DNA of 64,000 nt from Roseateles subflavus (GCF_030285365.1 NZ_JASVDS010000001.1:62001-126000), one strand, 5' to 3'; counted from the first letter of the stretch, positions 1 to 8,142 are shown. Notes: generated from the letters alone by a model not told the origin. A program made the numbers and translations.

Positions 1-769
1 CCGCGTGCAGCAGCGGCATGCCCAGGGCATAGGCGAACAGCGAGGCCGGCAGGCCACGCAGGGCGGGCAGCTGCCGGGCCGTCAGCAGGCCCATGTCCAG
101 CAGGAAGAAGGCGAGCAGGCCCTTGAAGATCTCGCCGGTGAAGGGCTTCATGGCGGCAGCGCCGGCGGGCCCCGTGATCCAGCCGATGGCCAGGGCGCCG
201 AGCAGCAGCAGCGTGCCGCCCTCGGTCAGTGCCTCGCGCCAGTGCCCGCCGCCCGGGGCCGACGGCGCCTGGCCGCCCAGGGCCAGCGTGCCGCCACCGA
301 CGCTCACCGCCCCGCCCGCGGTGGCGCCGCGGGCCCGCTGGCTCAGCATCAGCGCCAGGATGATGGCCGGCGATTCCATCAGCGCCATGGCCGCCGCCAT
401 GTGCCCGCCGGCGGGCGTGCCCTGCACCTCGAGCAGGTGGTTGGCCGTGACGAAGGTGACGGCGCTGACGCTGCCGTAGGTGGCGGCCACGGCCAGGGCA
501 TCGAAGGGCGGCAGCCAGCGCCGCAGCAGAGGCAGGTCCAGCAGCGGCACCAGCACCGCCAGCAGCATGGCGCAGCCGAGACCGGCCACCACGGTGGTGC
601 TCAGGCCCGTCTGGTGCAGGGCGAAGCCTCCCTTGAGCCCGAGGGCCATCAGCAGGTAGAGCGAGAGGAAGCGCGACAGCGGCGCCGGCACCTCCAGGTT
701 GGATCGCAGCACCCCGGCGAGCAGGCCGAGGACGAAGAACAGCAGGGCGGGATCAAGCAGGGCATTCAT
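1..769 (-). CDS. sbtA: SbtA-type sodium-dependent bicarbonate transporter (partial, C-terminus beyond window)
   Basis: Translating the minus strand from the ATG at 769 gives 256 open codons that run off the left edge. The protein begins MNALLDPALLFFVLGLLAGV and consists of successive hydrophobic helices, including an N-terminal half with GLKGGFALHQTG and a segment SAVTFVTANHLLE. These are hallmarks of the SbtA/DUF897 family of inner-membrane Na+-dependent bicarbonate permeases, which are usually a little over 300 residues, so the last part is missing. It is divergent from a CbbR-like LysR gene across about 75 bp containing inverted repeats, which suggests regulation by that neighbour. The call rests on whole-sequence family resemblance read by eye; substrate specificity is inferred. 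Confidence 0.85.
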   Translation of the reverse strand, partial: MNALLDPALLFFVLGLLAGVLRSNLEVPAPLSRFLSLYLLMALGLKGGFALHQTGLSTTVVAGLGCAMLLAVLVPLLDLPLLRRWLPPFDALAVAATYGSVSAVTFVTANHLLEVQGTPAGGHMAAAMALMESPAIILALMLSQRARGATAGGAVSVGGGTLALGGQAPSAPGGGHWREALTEGGTLLLLGALAIGWITGPAGAAAMKPFTGEIFKGLLAFFLLDMGLLTARQLPALRGLPASLFAYALGMPLLHA

Positions 770-775
770 GAGTCC

Positions 776-831
776 GGAATGCTAGAGATTCCGGTCAATC
801 ATGGAAAATCAATTGTCCTGATGATTTCCAT
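776..831. promoter_or_regulatory. Inverted repeats in the sbtA/LysR divergent promoter (likely LysR operator)
   Basis: Two inverted repeats sit in the short divergent spacer. One is GGAAT (776-780) facing ATTCC (788-792). The other is ATGGAAAATCA (801-811) facing TGATTTCCAT (822-831), matching at ten positions with one extra A. LysR-type regulators bind interrupted dyads of this kind, typically between themselves and the gene they control. That this dyad is the operator is an inference. The right arm lies within 20 bp of the LysR start, which would fit autoregulation. Confidence 0.5.
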
Positions 832-843
832 CGAGGTATGTCG

Positions 844-1749
844 ATGCATGCCACCTTTCGCCAGCTGAAGCTGCTGCTGGCCCTGGCCGAGACCGGCTCC
901 ATCACCGGTGCGGCGCGCGCCTGCCACGTGACGCAGCCCACGGTCTCCATGCAGCTCAAGGAACTGGCCGACGCCGCCGGGATGCCGCTCTACGAGCAGT
1001 TCGGCAAGCGCCTCCAGCTGACGGAGGCGGGCGAGGCGGTGCTCGTCACCGCCCGCGCGCTGCAGGCCGAGTGGGAGGCCCTGGAGCAGCGCCTGGCCGG
1101 ACTGCGCGGCCTGCAGCACGGGCGACTGCGCATCGCGCTGGCAAGCACCGCCAAGTATTTCGTGCCGCGCATGCTCGGCACCTTCTGCGCACAGCACCCG
1201 CAGGTGGACATCGCCCTGCAGGTGCTCAACCGCGACGGCGTGCTGCAGCGCATGCGCGCGCACCAGGACGATCTGTACGTCCTGTCCATCCCGCCCCGGG
1301 GCGTGCCCCATGAGCGGGCCCACCTGCTGGACAACCCGCTGGTGTTGATCGCCCCGCTGCAGCACCCGCTGGCCGGCCGCGCGCGCATCCGGCCCCCGCG
1401 GCTGCAGGACGAGCCCTTCATCCTGCGCGAGGCGGGTTCGGGCACGCGGCTCGCCGGGGACGCGCACTTCGAGCAGCTGGGCCTGAACCCGCGCGTGCGG
1501 CTGGAGCTCGGCAGCAACGAGGCCGTGAAGCAGTCTGTGGCGGCGGGCATGGGGTTGGGCCTGGTCTCGCGCCATGCCCTCGCGGCGGACCCGGCCAGCG
1601 AGGGCCTGGCCGTGCTGCGAGCCGACCACTTCCCGGTCCGTTCGGCCTGGTCCGTGATGTGGCTGCCGGGCCAGCGGCTGAGCCCCCTGGCCCAGGCCTT
1701 CCTGCACCATCTCCAGGGGCTCGCGGGGTCGTGGGAGACCCATTCCTGA
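844..1749 (+). CDS. LysR-family transcriptional regulator (CbbR-like)
   Basis: A 301-residue LysR-type regulator. The N-terminal winged helix-turn-helix is clear (TGSITGAARACHVTQPTVSM, about residues 14-33) and is followed by the LTEAGEAVL linker helix and a co-inducer-binding domain. The wording resembles CbbR/CfxR regulators of carbon fixation genes. An upstream ATG at 838 is possible, but the GAGG at 833-836 is correctly spaced only for the ATG at 844. It is divergent from the bicarbonate transporter, so control of bicarbonate uptake is the natural inference. No RuBisCO or carboxysome gene is visible in the window. Confidence 0.9.
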   Translation: MHATFRQLKLLLALAETGSITGAARACHVTQPTVSMQLKELADAAGMPLYEQFGKRLQLTEAGEAVLVTARALQAEWEALEQRLAGLRGLQHGRLRIALASTAKYFVPRMLGTFCAQHPQVDIALQVLNRDGVLQRMRAHQDDLYVLSIPPRGVPHERAHLLDNPLVLIAPLQHPLAGRARIRPPRLQDEPFILREAGSGTRLAGDAHFEQLGLNPRVRLELGSNEAVKQSVAAGMGLGLVSRHALAADPASEGLAVLRADHFPVRSAWSVMWLPGQRLSPLAQAFLHHLQGLAGSWETHS

Positions 1750-1824
1750 GCGGCGGATGCCCGAGTGCCGGCACGGGCATCCGACCTGCCCTAGCATCCG
1801 CACCCTGTGCTGATGGAGGTCCTC

Positions 1825-2373
1825 ATGCGTTCGCTGATCGCCGCTCTGTTGTTCCTGCCGGTCCTGGGCCTGGGGCCGACGTCCGTCGCCCACGCCGAGG
1901 ATGCGCCGCTGCCCACCGTGGCGCAGGTGGACCTGACGCGCTACACCGGGCGCTGGTACGAGATCGCGCTGCTGCCCAACCGCTTCCAGCGCCAGTGCGT
2001 GGCGGACACGCAGGCGAACTACCGCCTAACGGGCGAGCGCATCGAGGTCATCAATCGCTGCCGCATGGCAGATGGGCGCATGGACGACATCCGCGGCCAT
2101 GCCAAGGTGGTCCCGGACTCGGGCAACGCCCGGCTGCGCGTCACGTTCTTCTGGCCCTTCTACGGCGACTACTGGATCCTCGCGCTCGATGAGGGCTACA
2201 CCGAGGTGCTGGTGGGCGCCCCCAACCGGCGCTACGCCTGGGTCCTGGCGCGCGAGCCCCAGTTGCCGGAGGCCCGGCTCAACGCCCTGCTGGACCGCGC
2301 CGCGGCGCTCGGTTTCGACCGCAGCGCCTTCCAGCGCACGCCGCAGTCGGCCGCCGGTGCCGCGCAGCCCTGA
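1825..2373 (+). CDS. blc: Lipocalin family protein (Blc-like)
   Basis: A 182-residue exported lipocalin. A signal peptide ends near VAHA-EDA, and the family's first structurally conserved region appears as RYTGRWYEIALLPNRFQ (about residues 36-52), containing the GxW signature. Later blocks (WPFYGDYWILALDEGY, APNRRYAWVLAREP) match bacterial lipocalins. There is no lipobox cysteine at the end of the signal, unlike E. coli Blc, so it is probably periplasmic rather than an outer-membrane lipoprotein. The start at 1825 is preferred over an in-frame GTG at 1807 because GGAGG lies at 1815-1819. Blc-type proteins bind fatty acids or lysophospholipids; the ligand here is unknown. Confidence 0.88.
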   Translation: MRSLIAALLFLPVLGLGPTSVAHAEDAPLPTVAQVDLTRYTGRWYEIALLPNRFQRQCVADTQANYRLTGERIEVINRCRMADGRMDDIRGHAKVVPDSGNARLRVTFFWPFYGDYWILALDEGYTEVLVGAPNRRYAWVLAREPQLPEARLNALLDRAAALGFDRSAFQRTPQSAAGAAQP

Positions 2374-2394
2374 GGGGCGCCTGAGACCGCGACC

Positions 2395-3474
2395 TCAGGC
2401 CGGTTCGGCGGCGGCCACGGCCGAGCGATCCCCGACCGCGTCGAGGTAGTCCTGGATGCCGGGCCAGTGCGGCGGCGGCGTCACGCCCAGCAGCTGCGCG
2501 AAGGCCTGGCAGACCGCCTCCAGTGCGCCGATGCCCGGGCACAGATAGTCCATGAACAGGAACTGGCCCTGCTGGTTGACCTCGAGGAAGACCAGCTGTC
2601 CCTGCGCATCGACGATGAAGTCCAGGCAGCCGAAGCGCAGCCCGAGCGCCTGCATGAAGCGGCGGATGCGGGCCAGGTCCTCGGGGGCGAGCGCATGGGC
2701 CTGGGCCGGCACCGAGGCGCCGAGTGCGTACAGGCGCCAGTCCGTGGCGGTCAGCCGGTCCGCCTGGGAGTCGATCCGCACGCAGCGCACGTGATCGCCC
2801 GCGACGAGCACGCGCAGCTCGAACTGCTTGCGCAACGCCGGCTGGTAGATCGCCGGGCACAGCGACATGGCCTGCGTCTGGGCCAGCAGCTCGGGCGTCA
2901 GCACCGTGGTCGGCAGGCTGCGGCGGCCGGCGTCCACCGCCCAGTCCAGCGGTCGGAAGGCCTTGAAGATGAGCCCGCCGGCCTGCGCCTGTGCAAAGCG
3001 GCGGATGCGCTCGGGGTCGTTGCTGATGAGCGTGCCTGGCACGGTCAGGCCGCAGCGCTGCGCCAGGAGGAGCTGGGCCGGCTTGGAGCGGGCGCGCAGG
3101 CGGCTCGGGAGCGGATTCATCCAGACGGCCGACTCCGGCAGCGCGACGTCCAGCAGGTTGTAGAGGCCGGTGAGCACCTCGTCGGCCTCATGCCGCACGA
3201 TGCTCGCGTCCTCGGGGTGGACGGCGGAGAGATCCGCCGCCGGGAAGGGCCGGCGCGCCCAGACGGCGCGCACCGAGCGCAGGTCCAGGCCTTCGCCCGG
3301 CAGGAGTTCGTCCAGCAGGGACTCCCCGGCCCCGCCCAGCGCCAGCGTCAAGGCGCGCCGCGAGGGGAAGCCGGCCGGATCGAACACCTGCACCGTGGCG
3401 CCCTGGCCCTGCAGGGCCCACTGGACGGCCTGGACGTGCACATCGCCACGGGAACCCAGAATCAGCAATGACAT
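2395..3474 (-). CDS. MvdC/MvdD-like ATP-grasp ligase (putative graspetide synthetase)
   Basis: A 359-residue protein with the layout of RiPP-maturing ATP-grasp ligases. The N-terminal pre-ATP-grasp part begins MSLLILGSRGDVHVQAVQWA, and a central ATP-binding part contains GGLIFKAFRPLDWAV. The C-terminal metal/ATP site is FGCLDFIVDAQGQLVFLEVN followed by QQGQFLFMD. The EVN-x-x-GQ-[FW]-L block is characteristic of the MvdC/MvdD enzymes that install omega-ester or omega-amide crosslinks between Asp/Glu and Thr/Ser/Lys side chains. AGGAC precedes the ATG. It is the last gene of a minus-strand run, 93 bp after a small precursor gene that ends in Asp residues, and an upstream C39 exporter completes the set. 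The enzyme family is well supported; the exact crosslink chemistry is inferred. Confidence 0.85.
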   Translation of the reverse strand: MSLLILGSRGDVHVQAVQWALQGQGATVQVFDPAGFPSRRALTLALGGAGESLLDELLPGEGLDLRSVRAVWARRPFPAADLSAVHPEDASIVRHEADEVLTGLYNLLDVALPESAVWMNPLPSRLRARSKPAQLLLAQRCGLTVPGTLISNDPERIRRFAQAQAGGLIFKAFRPLDWAVDAGRRSLPTTVLTPELLAQTQAMSLCPAIYQPALRKQFELRVLVAGDHVRCVRIDSQADRLTATDWRLYALGASVPAQAHALAPEDLARIRRFMQALGLRFGCLDFIVDAQGQLVFLEVNQQGQFLFMDYLCPGIGALEAVCQAFAQLLGVTPPPHWPGIQDYLDAVGDRSAVAAAEPA

Positions 3475-3519
3475 GGTGTGTCCTGACAGGAGCAGTTCGG
3501 ATGCGAAGTTCAGAAGCGG

Positions 3520-3546
3520 CAGGGCCCGGCGCCTGGCCGGGCCCTG
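3520..3546 (-). promoter_or_regulatory. 11-bp perfect hairpin between precursor and ATP-grasp ligase
   Basis: CAGGGCCCGGC (3520-3530) pairs perfectly with GCCGGGCCCTG (3536-3546) around a five-base loop, in the 93-bp gap between the precursor stop (3568) and the ligase start (3474). No run of T follows on the minus strand, so it is not a canonical intrinsic terminator. A strong stem in this place could act as a leaky terminator or as a 3' stabiliser, giving more precursor than enzyme, as is common in RiPP operons. The function is inferred from position. Confidence 0.55.
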
Positions 3547-3567
3547 TCTGCGGATCAGGCCACCGGA

Positions 3568-3750
3568 TCAATCGTCGTAGTCGGTGCCGTCACCACCACC
3601 CTGGCCGTAGACGCCCGGGTAGGTCACGCCCGGGGCCTTGCGCAGGCCGCCCGCCACTTGCTCCATCTCCGTCTCGGTCAGCACACGCGAGGCCACATAG
3701 GCCAGGATGCGGGTGGACTCCTCTTGCTTCATCTCGTTCTTGATGGTCAT
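3568..3750 (-). CDS. Double-glycine-leader RiPP precursor peptide (putative graspetide precursor)
   Basis: A 60-residue peptide starting MTIKNEMKQEESTR at the ATG 3750, with GGAG just upstream. An in-frame upstream extension lacks a leader-like character and was discarded. Residues 24-35 (LTETEMEQVAGG) fit the double-glycine consensus at every diagnostic position: L-12, E-8, M-7, V-4, G-2, G-1. Cleavage by the C39 peptidase of the neighbouring exporter would release a 25-residue core, LRKAPGVTYPGVYGQG then GGDGTDYDD. The core holds possible donors T43, T56 and K38 and acceptors D54, D57, D59 and D60, which is what an MvdC/D-like ligase needs. Only Asp acceptors are present, with no Glu in the core. 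Annotation pipelines often miss genes of this size. Confidence 0.82.
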   Translation of the reverse strand: MTIKNEMKQEESTRILAYVASRVLTETEMEQVAGGLRKAPGVTYPGVYGQGGGDGTDYDD

Positions 3751-3865
3751 TGAGTTCTCCAGAAGTTGGCAGAAATCGACTGCCCGTCGAACTACACACC
3801 TAACCGGGTAGCTGGTGCGACGACCATTCTGCACATCGCCTTCCCGAGCGCCAGTTGGCGTTTCA

Positions 3866-3904
3866 CCGCATGCGGAAGGTCATGGTGTGCCGCCGCGCGG
3901 CACA
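3866..3904. promoter_or_regulatory. Palindrome and GC hairpin between the Lrp gene and the precursor
   Basis: Two features lie in the 170-bp gap upstream of the precursor. The first is a perfect 10-bp palindrome, CCGCATGCGG (3866-3875). The second is an 8-bp stem, TGTGCCGC (3886-3893) with GCGGCACA (3897-3904), starting 17 bp after the Lrp stop codon. The hairpin lacks a T-run and may end or attenuate the upstream transcript. The palindrome is a possible operator for the adjacent Lrp-type protein. Both roles are inferences. Confidence 0.4.
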
Positions 3905-3920
3905 GGGCGGGATCCCTGTC

Positions 3921-4466
3921 TCAGGGCTTCAGATGCCCCAGCGGCACCCCGCCGCCGGCCTTCACCTCGCCCAGCGAGAAGCTGGTGTGCACATCCTTGA
4001 CGTTGGGCAGGTTGAGCAGGGTGTCGATGGTGAAGCGGCTGAAGGCGTCGAGGTCCGTCGCGAGGACCTGCAGCTCGAAGGTGCCCGCGCCCGAGATGTA
4101 GTGGCACGAGGTGACCTCGGGCAGTTGCCGGATGGCCTCCTCCAGCACCTTGGTCGCGGAGGCGTTGTTGCGGTCGGCGTCCAGGCGCACGAAGGCCAGC
4201 ACGCCCAGGCCCAGGCGGCGGCGGTCGAGCTCGGCGCGATAGCCGGTGATGTAGCCCTGTTCCTCCAGCCACTTCACCCGGCGCCAGGTGGGCGCGGTGG
4301 ACAGCCCGATCCGGCTGGCCAACTCGGCATTGGACAGGCGGGCGTCCCGCTGCAGCTCCGCCAGGATGGCCACATGCCAGCGGTCCAGGCGGTCGCCCTG
4401 CGGATCCTCGAGCTCCTGCGCAGGCAGGCGGCCACGGGCGGCGAGGGAGGCGTTGGTCTTGGTCAT
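3921..4466 (-). CDS. Lrp/AsnC family transcriptional regulator
   Basis: A 181-residue Lrp/AsnC regulator. A long N-terminal tail is followed by a winged HTH (DRWHVAILAELQRDARLSNA then ELASRIGLSTAPTWRRVKWL, about residues 28-70), a linker, and the RAM effector-binding domain (VTSCHYISGAGTFELQVLAT). The start at 4466 was chosen because the in-frame extension upstream overlaps the ABC transporter and has no homologous look; ATG 4499 is the alternative. It lies 55 bp downstream of the exporter and 170 bp upstream of the precursor, in the same orientation. That placement makes it a candidate local regulator of peptide production, perhaps sensing an amino acid. Confidence 0.88.
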   Translation of the reverse strand: MTKTNASLAARGRLPAQELEDPQGDRLDRWHVAILAELQRDARLSNAELASRIGLSTAPTWRRVKWLEEQGYITGYRAELDRRRLGLGVLAFVRLDADRNNASATKVLEEAIRQLPEVTSCHYISGAGTFELQVLATDLDAFSRFTIDTLLNLPNVKDVHTSFSLGEVKAGGGVPLGHLKP

Positions 4467-4521
4467 GGCGCGGACAGGGGCTGACGACGGATGCCCCATC
4501 CTACTGGAGCCGGCGCCTCCC

Positions 4522-6642
4522 TCAGAGCGCGGCGGTGCCGTCCGGGATGCCGCTGGGCACCTGGCGGGCGAGCTCCAGCACCTGGCCGTCGCGCACCTGG
4601 ACCACCCGCTGGGCGCCGGCGATGGTCTCGGGGCGGTGGGCAATGACCAGGCGGGTGAGCTTCATCTGGCTCAGCGCCGCCGTGACGGCTCGCTCGTTGG
4701 CCAGGTCCAGGTGGCTCGTGGCCTCGTCCAGGGCCAGCACGCGGGGCTGCTTGTAGATCGCGCGGGCCAGCAGCAGGCGCTGCTTCTGCCCGCCGGACAG
4801 ACCCGAACCGAGGTCCCCCACCAGGGTCTGGTAGCCCATGGGCATGCGGCAGATGTCGTCGTGCAGCTGGGCCAGGGCCGCGCACTGCTGGATGCGCTCC
4901 ATGTCCGGATGGCTGTCGAAGAAGCTGATGTTGTCGGCCAGGCTGCCGGTCAGCAGGGCGTCCTCCTGCATCACCGTGCCGATCTGGCGGCGGTAGTTCC
5001 GCACGCCCAGGTGGCGCACCGGCACGCCGCCGTAGAGCACCTCACCCTCCGTCGGGGGCAGCAGGCCCAGCATGATCTTGAGCAGGGTGGTCTTGCCCGC
5101 GCCGCTCGGCCCGGTGACGGCCACGTTCTCGCCCGCCTCGATCCGGAAGCTGGCGCCCCGGAGGATCCAGGGCTCGCCCTCGGCATAGCGGAAGGAGACG
5201 TTGCGCAACTCCAGCGACGGCGGCAGGTGGTCCAGCTCGCTGTGCGGCACGTCGTCCTGCTCGGGAGGTTCGAGGACGATGTCGGCCAGGCGCTCGCCGT
5301 GCAGCGAGAGCATCTTCAGCTCGACGGCATAGTCGATCAGCTTGGCCACCCGGCCCGTGAACTGCGTCTTGTAGCTGACGAAGGCGAACAGCATGCCCAC
5401 GGTCAGCGAGACGGCGTGGCTCTGCTGGCCCTGCAGGATGGTGCGGGCCCCCAGCCACAGCACGGCCAGGTTCTCCAGGCCGAAGATCAGCGTGTTGGCC
5501 GTCTGGAAGGCCATGCTCATCTTGGCGGTGCGCACGTCGCGGTTCTGCACGTCCACGATCAGGTTCTGCCAGCGGGAGCGGCGCTCGTCCTCACGGGCAT
5601 AGAGCTTCAGCGGCGTGATGGCGCGCAGCGTCTCGAGGAAGTGCGTGCTCTCCTTGGCCGCGATCACGAGGCGCTCGGCCGCCGCGTCCCGAAATGGGCG
5701 GTAGGACACCCAGCGCAGGGCACCATAGGCCAGCACGGCGACCACCACCACCGCCGCCAGCGGCACGGAATAGAGCAGCATCATGACCAGCGCGATGAGC
5801 GCCATGAGGCCGTCGAGCACCGCCTCAATCGCGGCGGTGGTGAGGCTGCGCTGGATGGCGTTGACCGCGCTGAAGCGGGAGGTGATGTCCCCCAGGTGCC
5901 GCTTCTCGAAGAAGCTGGTCGGCAGGCGGACCAGGTGCGCGAAGACGTTGGACTGCCACTGCAGCGCCAGCGTCTGGCTCAGCAGCACCACCATCCAGGA
6001 GCGGCCGAGGGACAGGGCGGACTGGATCAGCAGCAGCAGCCCGAAGCCGAGCACCAGCACGCCCAGCAGCTCGGCGTCGCCGCTGCTGAGCACCTCGTCC
6101 ACCACGAGCTGGTTGAACAGTGGCGCGATGACGGCGAACACCTCCAGCACGACGGCCACGGCCAGGATCTGCAGCAGCGAGCGCTTGAGGCCGGTGACCT
6201 TGCCCGTCAGGGAGCCGAGCGACAGCCGCGGCGCCTGCTGCTCGGGCTTGAAGTCGGCGTTGGGCGTCAGCTCCAGGGCCACGCCGGTGAAGTGCGCCGA
6301 CATCTCGGCCAGGCTCAGGCGGCGCTCGCCGATGGCCGGGTCCAGCACGGTGAAATGCCGGGCGCCGACCTTCTTGAGCACCACGAAATGGTTGAGGTCC
6401 CAATGCAGGATGGCCGGGAGGGTGAGCTGCCCGAGGTGGTCCAGCTCCAGCTTCAGCGGCCGGGCGGAGAAGCCCATCGAGCCGGCGTGGCTGATCATGC
6501 TAGCCAGCTTGGCGCCCTTGAGCGAGACGGGGAAGCGGCGGCGCAGGTCCCCGAGGTCCTGGCCCTGGCCGTGATGGCTGGCCACCATGGCCAGGCAGGC
6601 GAGGCCGCATTCGGCCGCTTCGGATTGCAGGAAGAGTTTCAT
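4522..6642 (-). CDS. Peptidase-containing ABC transporter (C39 peptidase, bacteriocin-type exporter)
   Basis: A 706-residue PCAT. The N-terminal C39 cysteine peptidase has an apparent complete active site: Q6, C12 (QSEAAECGLACLAM), H85 (NHFVVL) and D101 (LDPA). A six-helix ABC membrane domain follows at about residues 155-440. The ATPase then shows Walker A GPSGAGKT, signature LSGGQKQR and Walker B RVLALDEATSHLD with an H-loop IAHRPE. Such proteins cleave double-glycine leaders and export the core peptide from the cytoplasm. Its start overlaps the stop of the HlyD gene by ATGA (6639-6642), indicating coupled translation. With the double-Gly precursor downstream, the substrate is almost certainly that peptide. 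Confidence 0.94.
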   Translation of the reverse strand: MKLFLQSEAAECGLACLAMVASHHGQGQDLGDLRRRFPVSLKGAKLASMISHAGSMGFSARPLKLELDHLGQLTLPAILHWDLNHFVVLKKVGARHFTVLDPAIGERRLSLAEMSAHFTGVALELTPNADFKPEQQAPRLSLGSLTGKVTGLKRSLLQILAVAVVLEVFAVIAPLFNQLVVDEVLSSGDAELLGVLVLGFGLLLLIQSALSLGRSWMVVLLSQTLALQWQSNVFAHLVRLPTSFFEKRHLGDITSRFSAVNAIQRSLTTAAIEAVLDGLMALIALVMMLLYSVPLAAVVVVAVLAYGALRWVSYRPFRDAAAERLVIAAKESTHFLETLRAITPLKLYAREDERRSRWQNLIVDVQNRDVRTAKMSMAFQTANTLIFGLENLAVLWLGARTILQGQQSHAVSLTVGMLFAFVSYKTQFTGRVAKLIDYAVELKMLSLHGERLADIVLEPPEQDDVPHSELDHLPPSLELRNVSFRYAEGEPWILRGASFRIEAGENVAVTGPSGAGKTTLLKIMLGLLPPTEGEVLYGGVPVRHLGVRNYRRQIGTVMQEDALLTGSLADNISFFDSHPDMERIQQCAALAQLHDDICRMPMGYQTLVGDLGSGLSGGQKQRLLLARAIYKQPRVLALDEATSHLDLANERAVTAALSQMKLTRLVIAHRPETIAGAQRVVQVRDGQVLELARQVPSGIPDGTAAL

Positions 6643-7985
6643 CGCGCGGCCCCGGCTTTCGCAGGCGGGGAGCTGCCGTCATCCGGCGTGTTCACAAGGG
6701 GAGCGAGGCCGGACACGGCCAGGATGGGCTCCATCACCCACTCCCAGACCTTCTGGCGCTGCTGGAGGACGTCAGCGTCCAGGCTCATGCCGGGCTTGAG
6801 CGGCAGGCTGGCCCCGTAGGCCTGCATGTCCTGGCGGTCCAGCGCGACGCGGATCCGATACAGCGGCTCGCTGGCCTGCGCCGCGGCCTGCAGGGACTGG
6901 CTCTGCCCGGTGGGCAGCTCCTGGGCGGACAGCGGCGCCTGGCTGACGGCCACGACGCGGCCGCGCGCCATGCCGAACTTCTGGTAGGGGTAGGCGGCAT
7001 AGCGCAGCCACACCTGCTGGCCGGGTTGCACGAAGCCGCTGGTGCGGCTGGGCGCGAAGAGCTGCGCCTCCAGAGCGTCGTCCGGCGCGCCGGCGGCGGA
7101 CCGGGGTACGAGGCTCAGCAGCGCCTGCCCCTCCAGCACCGACTGCCCCGCATGCAGGGACAGCGTGGCCACGCGCCCATCCTGGGGCGCCTGCACCAGC
7201 ACGGCCCCGCGCGCCTCGTTCTCGTTGGATTCCTGGGCCAGGCTCGCGACATTGCGATCAAGCAGCGCCAGCGCCGTGCGCAGACTGGTCTCGTTCGCGG
7301 CGAGGTCGGCGCGCACCGCCTGGGCATCGCGCTGCAGGGCCTGGAGATTGCGCTCGGCGCTGCGCTCGCGCATCTGCAGGTCCAGCAGCTCTTCCTGCTT
7401 CTGCTGGACCTGGGCCGTGGAGACATAGCCGCTGCGCGCGAGCTCGTTGAAGCGGTCGAGACTCTTCTGCGCGAGCTGGGCGCGCTGGTGGCTGGAGTCG
7501 AGCTCGCCCTGCGCCTGACGCTCCTCGGCCTGCAGGCTGCGCAGGCGGTCGTTCAGGGCATCGGTGCGCTGGCGGGCCTGCTGCTGCTGCAGGAGGCGTT
7601 CGGTGTCGAGGCTCTGGCGGCGCTGCGCCAGGGCCTGGGCATTGAGCAGGGCGACGTCCCCCTGGGCCAGGCGGCGCTCGGTGCGGATCTTCAGCAGCGG
7701 CTGGCCGGCGCGGACCTCCTCGCCCTCCTTCACCAGCAGCTCGGCCACGGAGCCGGCCTGCGGCGCGGTGATGCCGATCAGCCCGCCCGTGGGCAGCAGC
7801 ACGCCCGACACGCGGGCCTTGCGGCTCACCTGGCCGAGCAGGGCGAAGGCCACCAGCCCGGCCAGCAGGACGAGGGCAATGCCGGTCATCCAGGCGAAGC
7901 TGGGAGGACGTCCGATGCGGATGCCGCCCAGCCACTGGACGGACCGGGCCTGCATCACTTCGGGTCGGAATAGGGTGTCACGCAC
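6639..7985 (-). CDS. HlyD family secretion adaptor (periplasmic adaptor subunit)
   Basis: A membrane-fusion protein with an N-terminal RDTLFRPEVMQARS, typical of bacteriocin-type adaptors, then one transmembrane helix (WMTGIALVLLAGLVAFALLG). A split biotinyl-lipoyl domain (VSGVLLPTGGLIGITAPQAG) and a long heptad-rich coiled coil of about 190 residues follow, then a beta-barrel. The GTG at 7985 (448 residues) was chosen because the open frame upstream of it is uncharacteristic; ATG 7955 is an alternative. It forms a translationally coupled pair with the C39 exporter and would link it to an outer-membrane TolC-like channel, which is not encoded in this window. Confidence 0.92.
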   Translation of the reverse strand: MRDTLFRPEVMQARSVQWLGGIRIGRPPSFAWMTGIALVLLAGLVAFALLGQVSRKARVSGVLLPTGGLIGITAPQAGSVAELLVKEGEEVRAGQPLLKIRTERRLAQGDVALLNAQALAQRRQSLDTERLLQQQQARQRTDALNDRLRSLQAEERQAQGELDSSHQRAQLAQKSLDRFNELARSGYVSTAQVQQKQEELLDLQMRERSAERNLQALQRDAQAVRADLAANETSLRTALALLDRNVASLAQESNENEARGAVLVQAPQDGRVATLSLHAGQSVLEGQALLSLVPRSAAGAPDDALEAQLFAPSRTSGFVQPGQQVWLRYAAYPYQKFGMARGRVVAVSQAPLSAQELPTGQSQSLQAAAQASEPLYRIRVALDRQDMQAYGASLPLKPGMSLDADVLQQRQKVWEWVMEPILAVSGLAPLVNTPDDGSSPPAKAGAAR

Positions 7986-8142
7986 GGTGCGATGGCCTTG
8001 CTGTGGAGGACCGCGCGTGCCAGGGGCCGGGAGCCGGCCTTGGCCACGCGCGGGCGCTGAGATTGTCTGGCCCAAAGGCGCGGTGGGGCATCCGGAATAC
8101 CCGGGGCCCTGCGCGGCCGGTCGCGGCGAAGCTCATGAGCCC

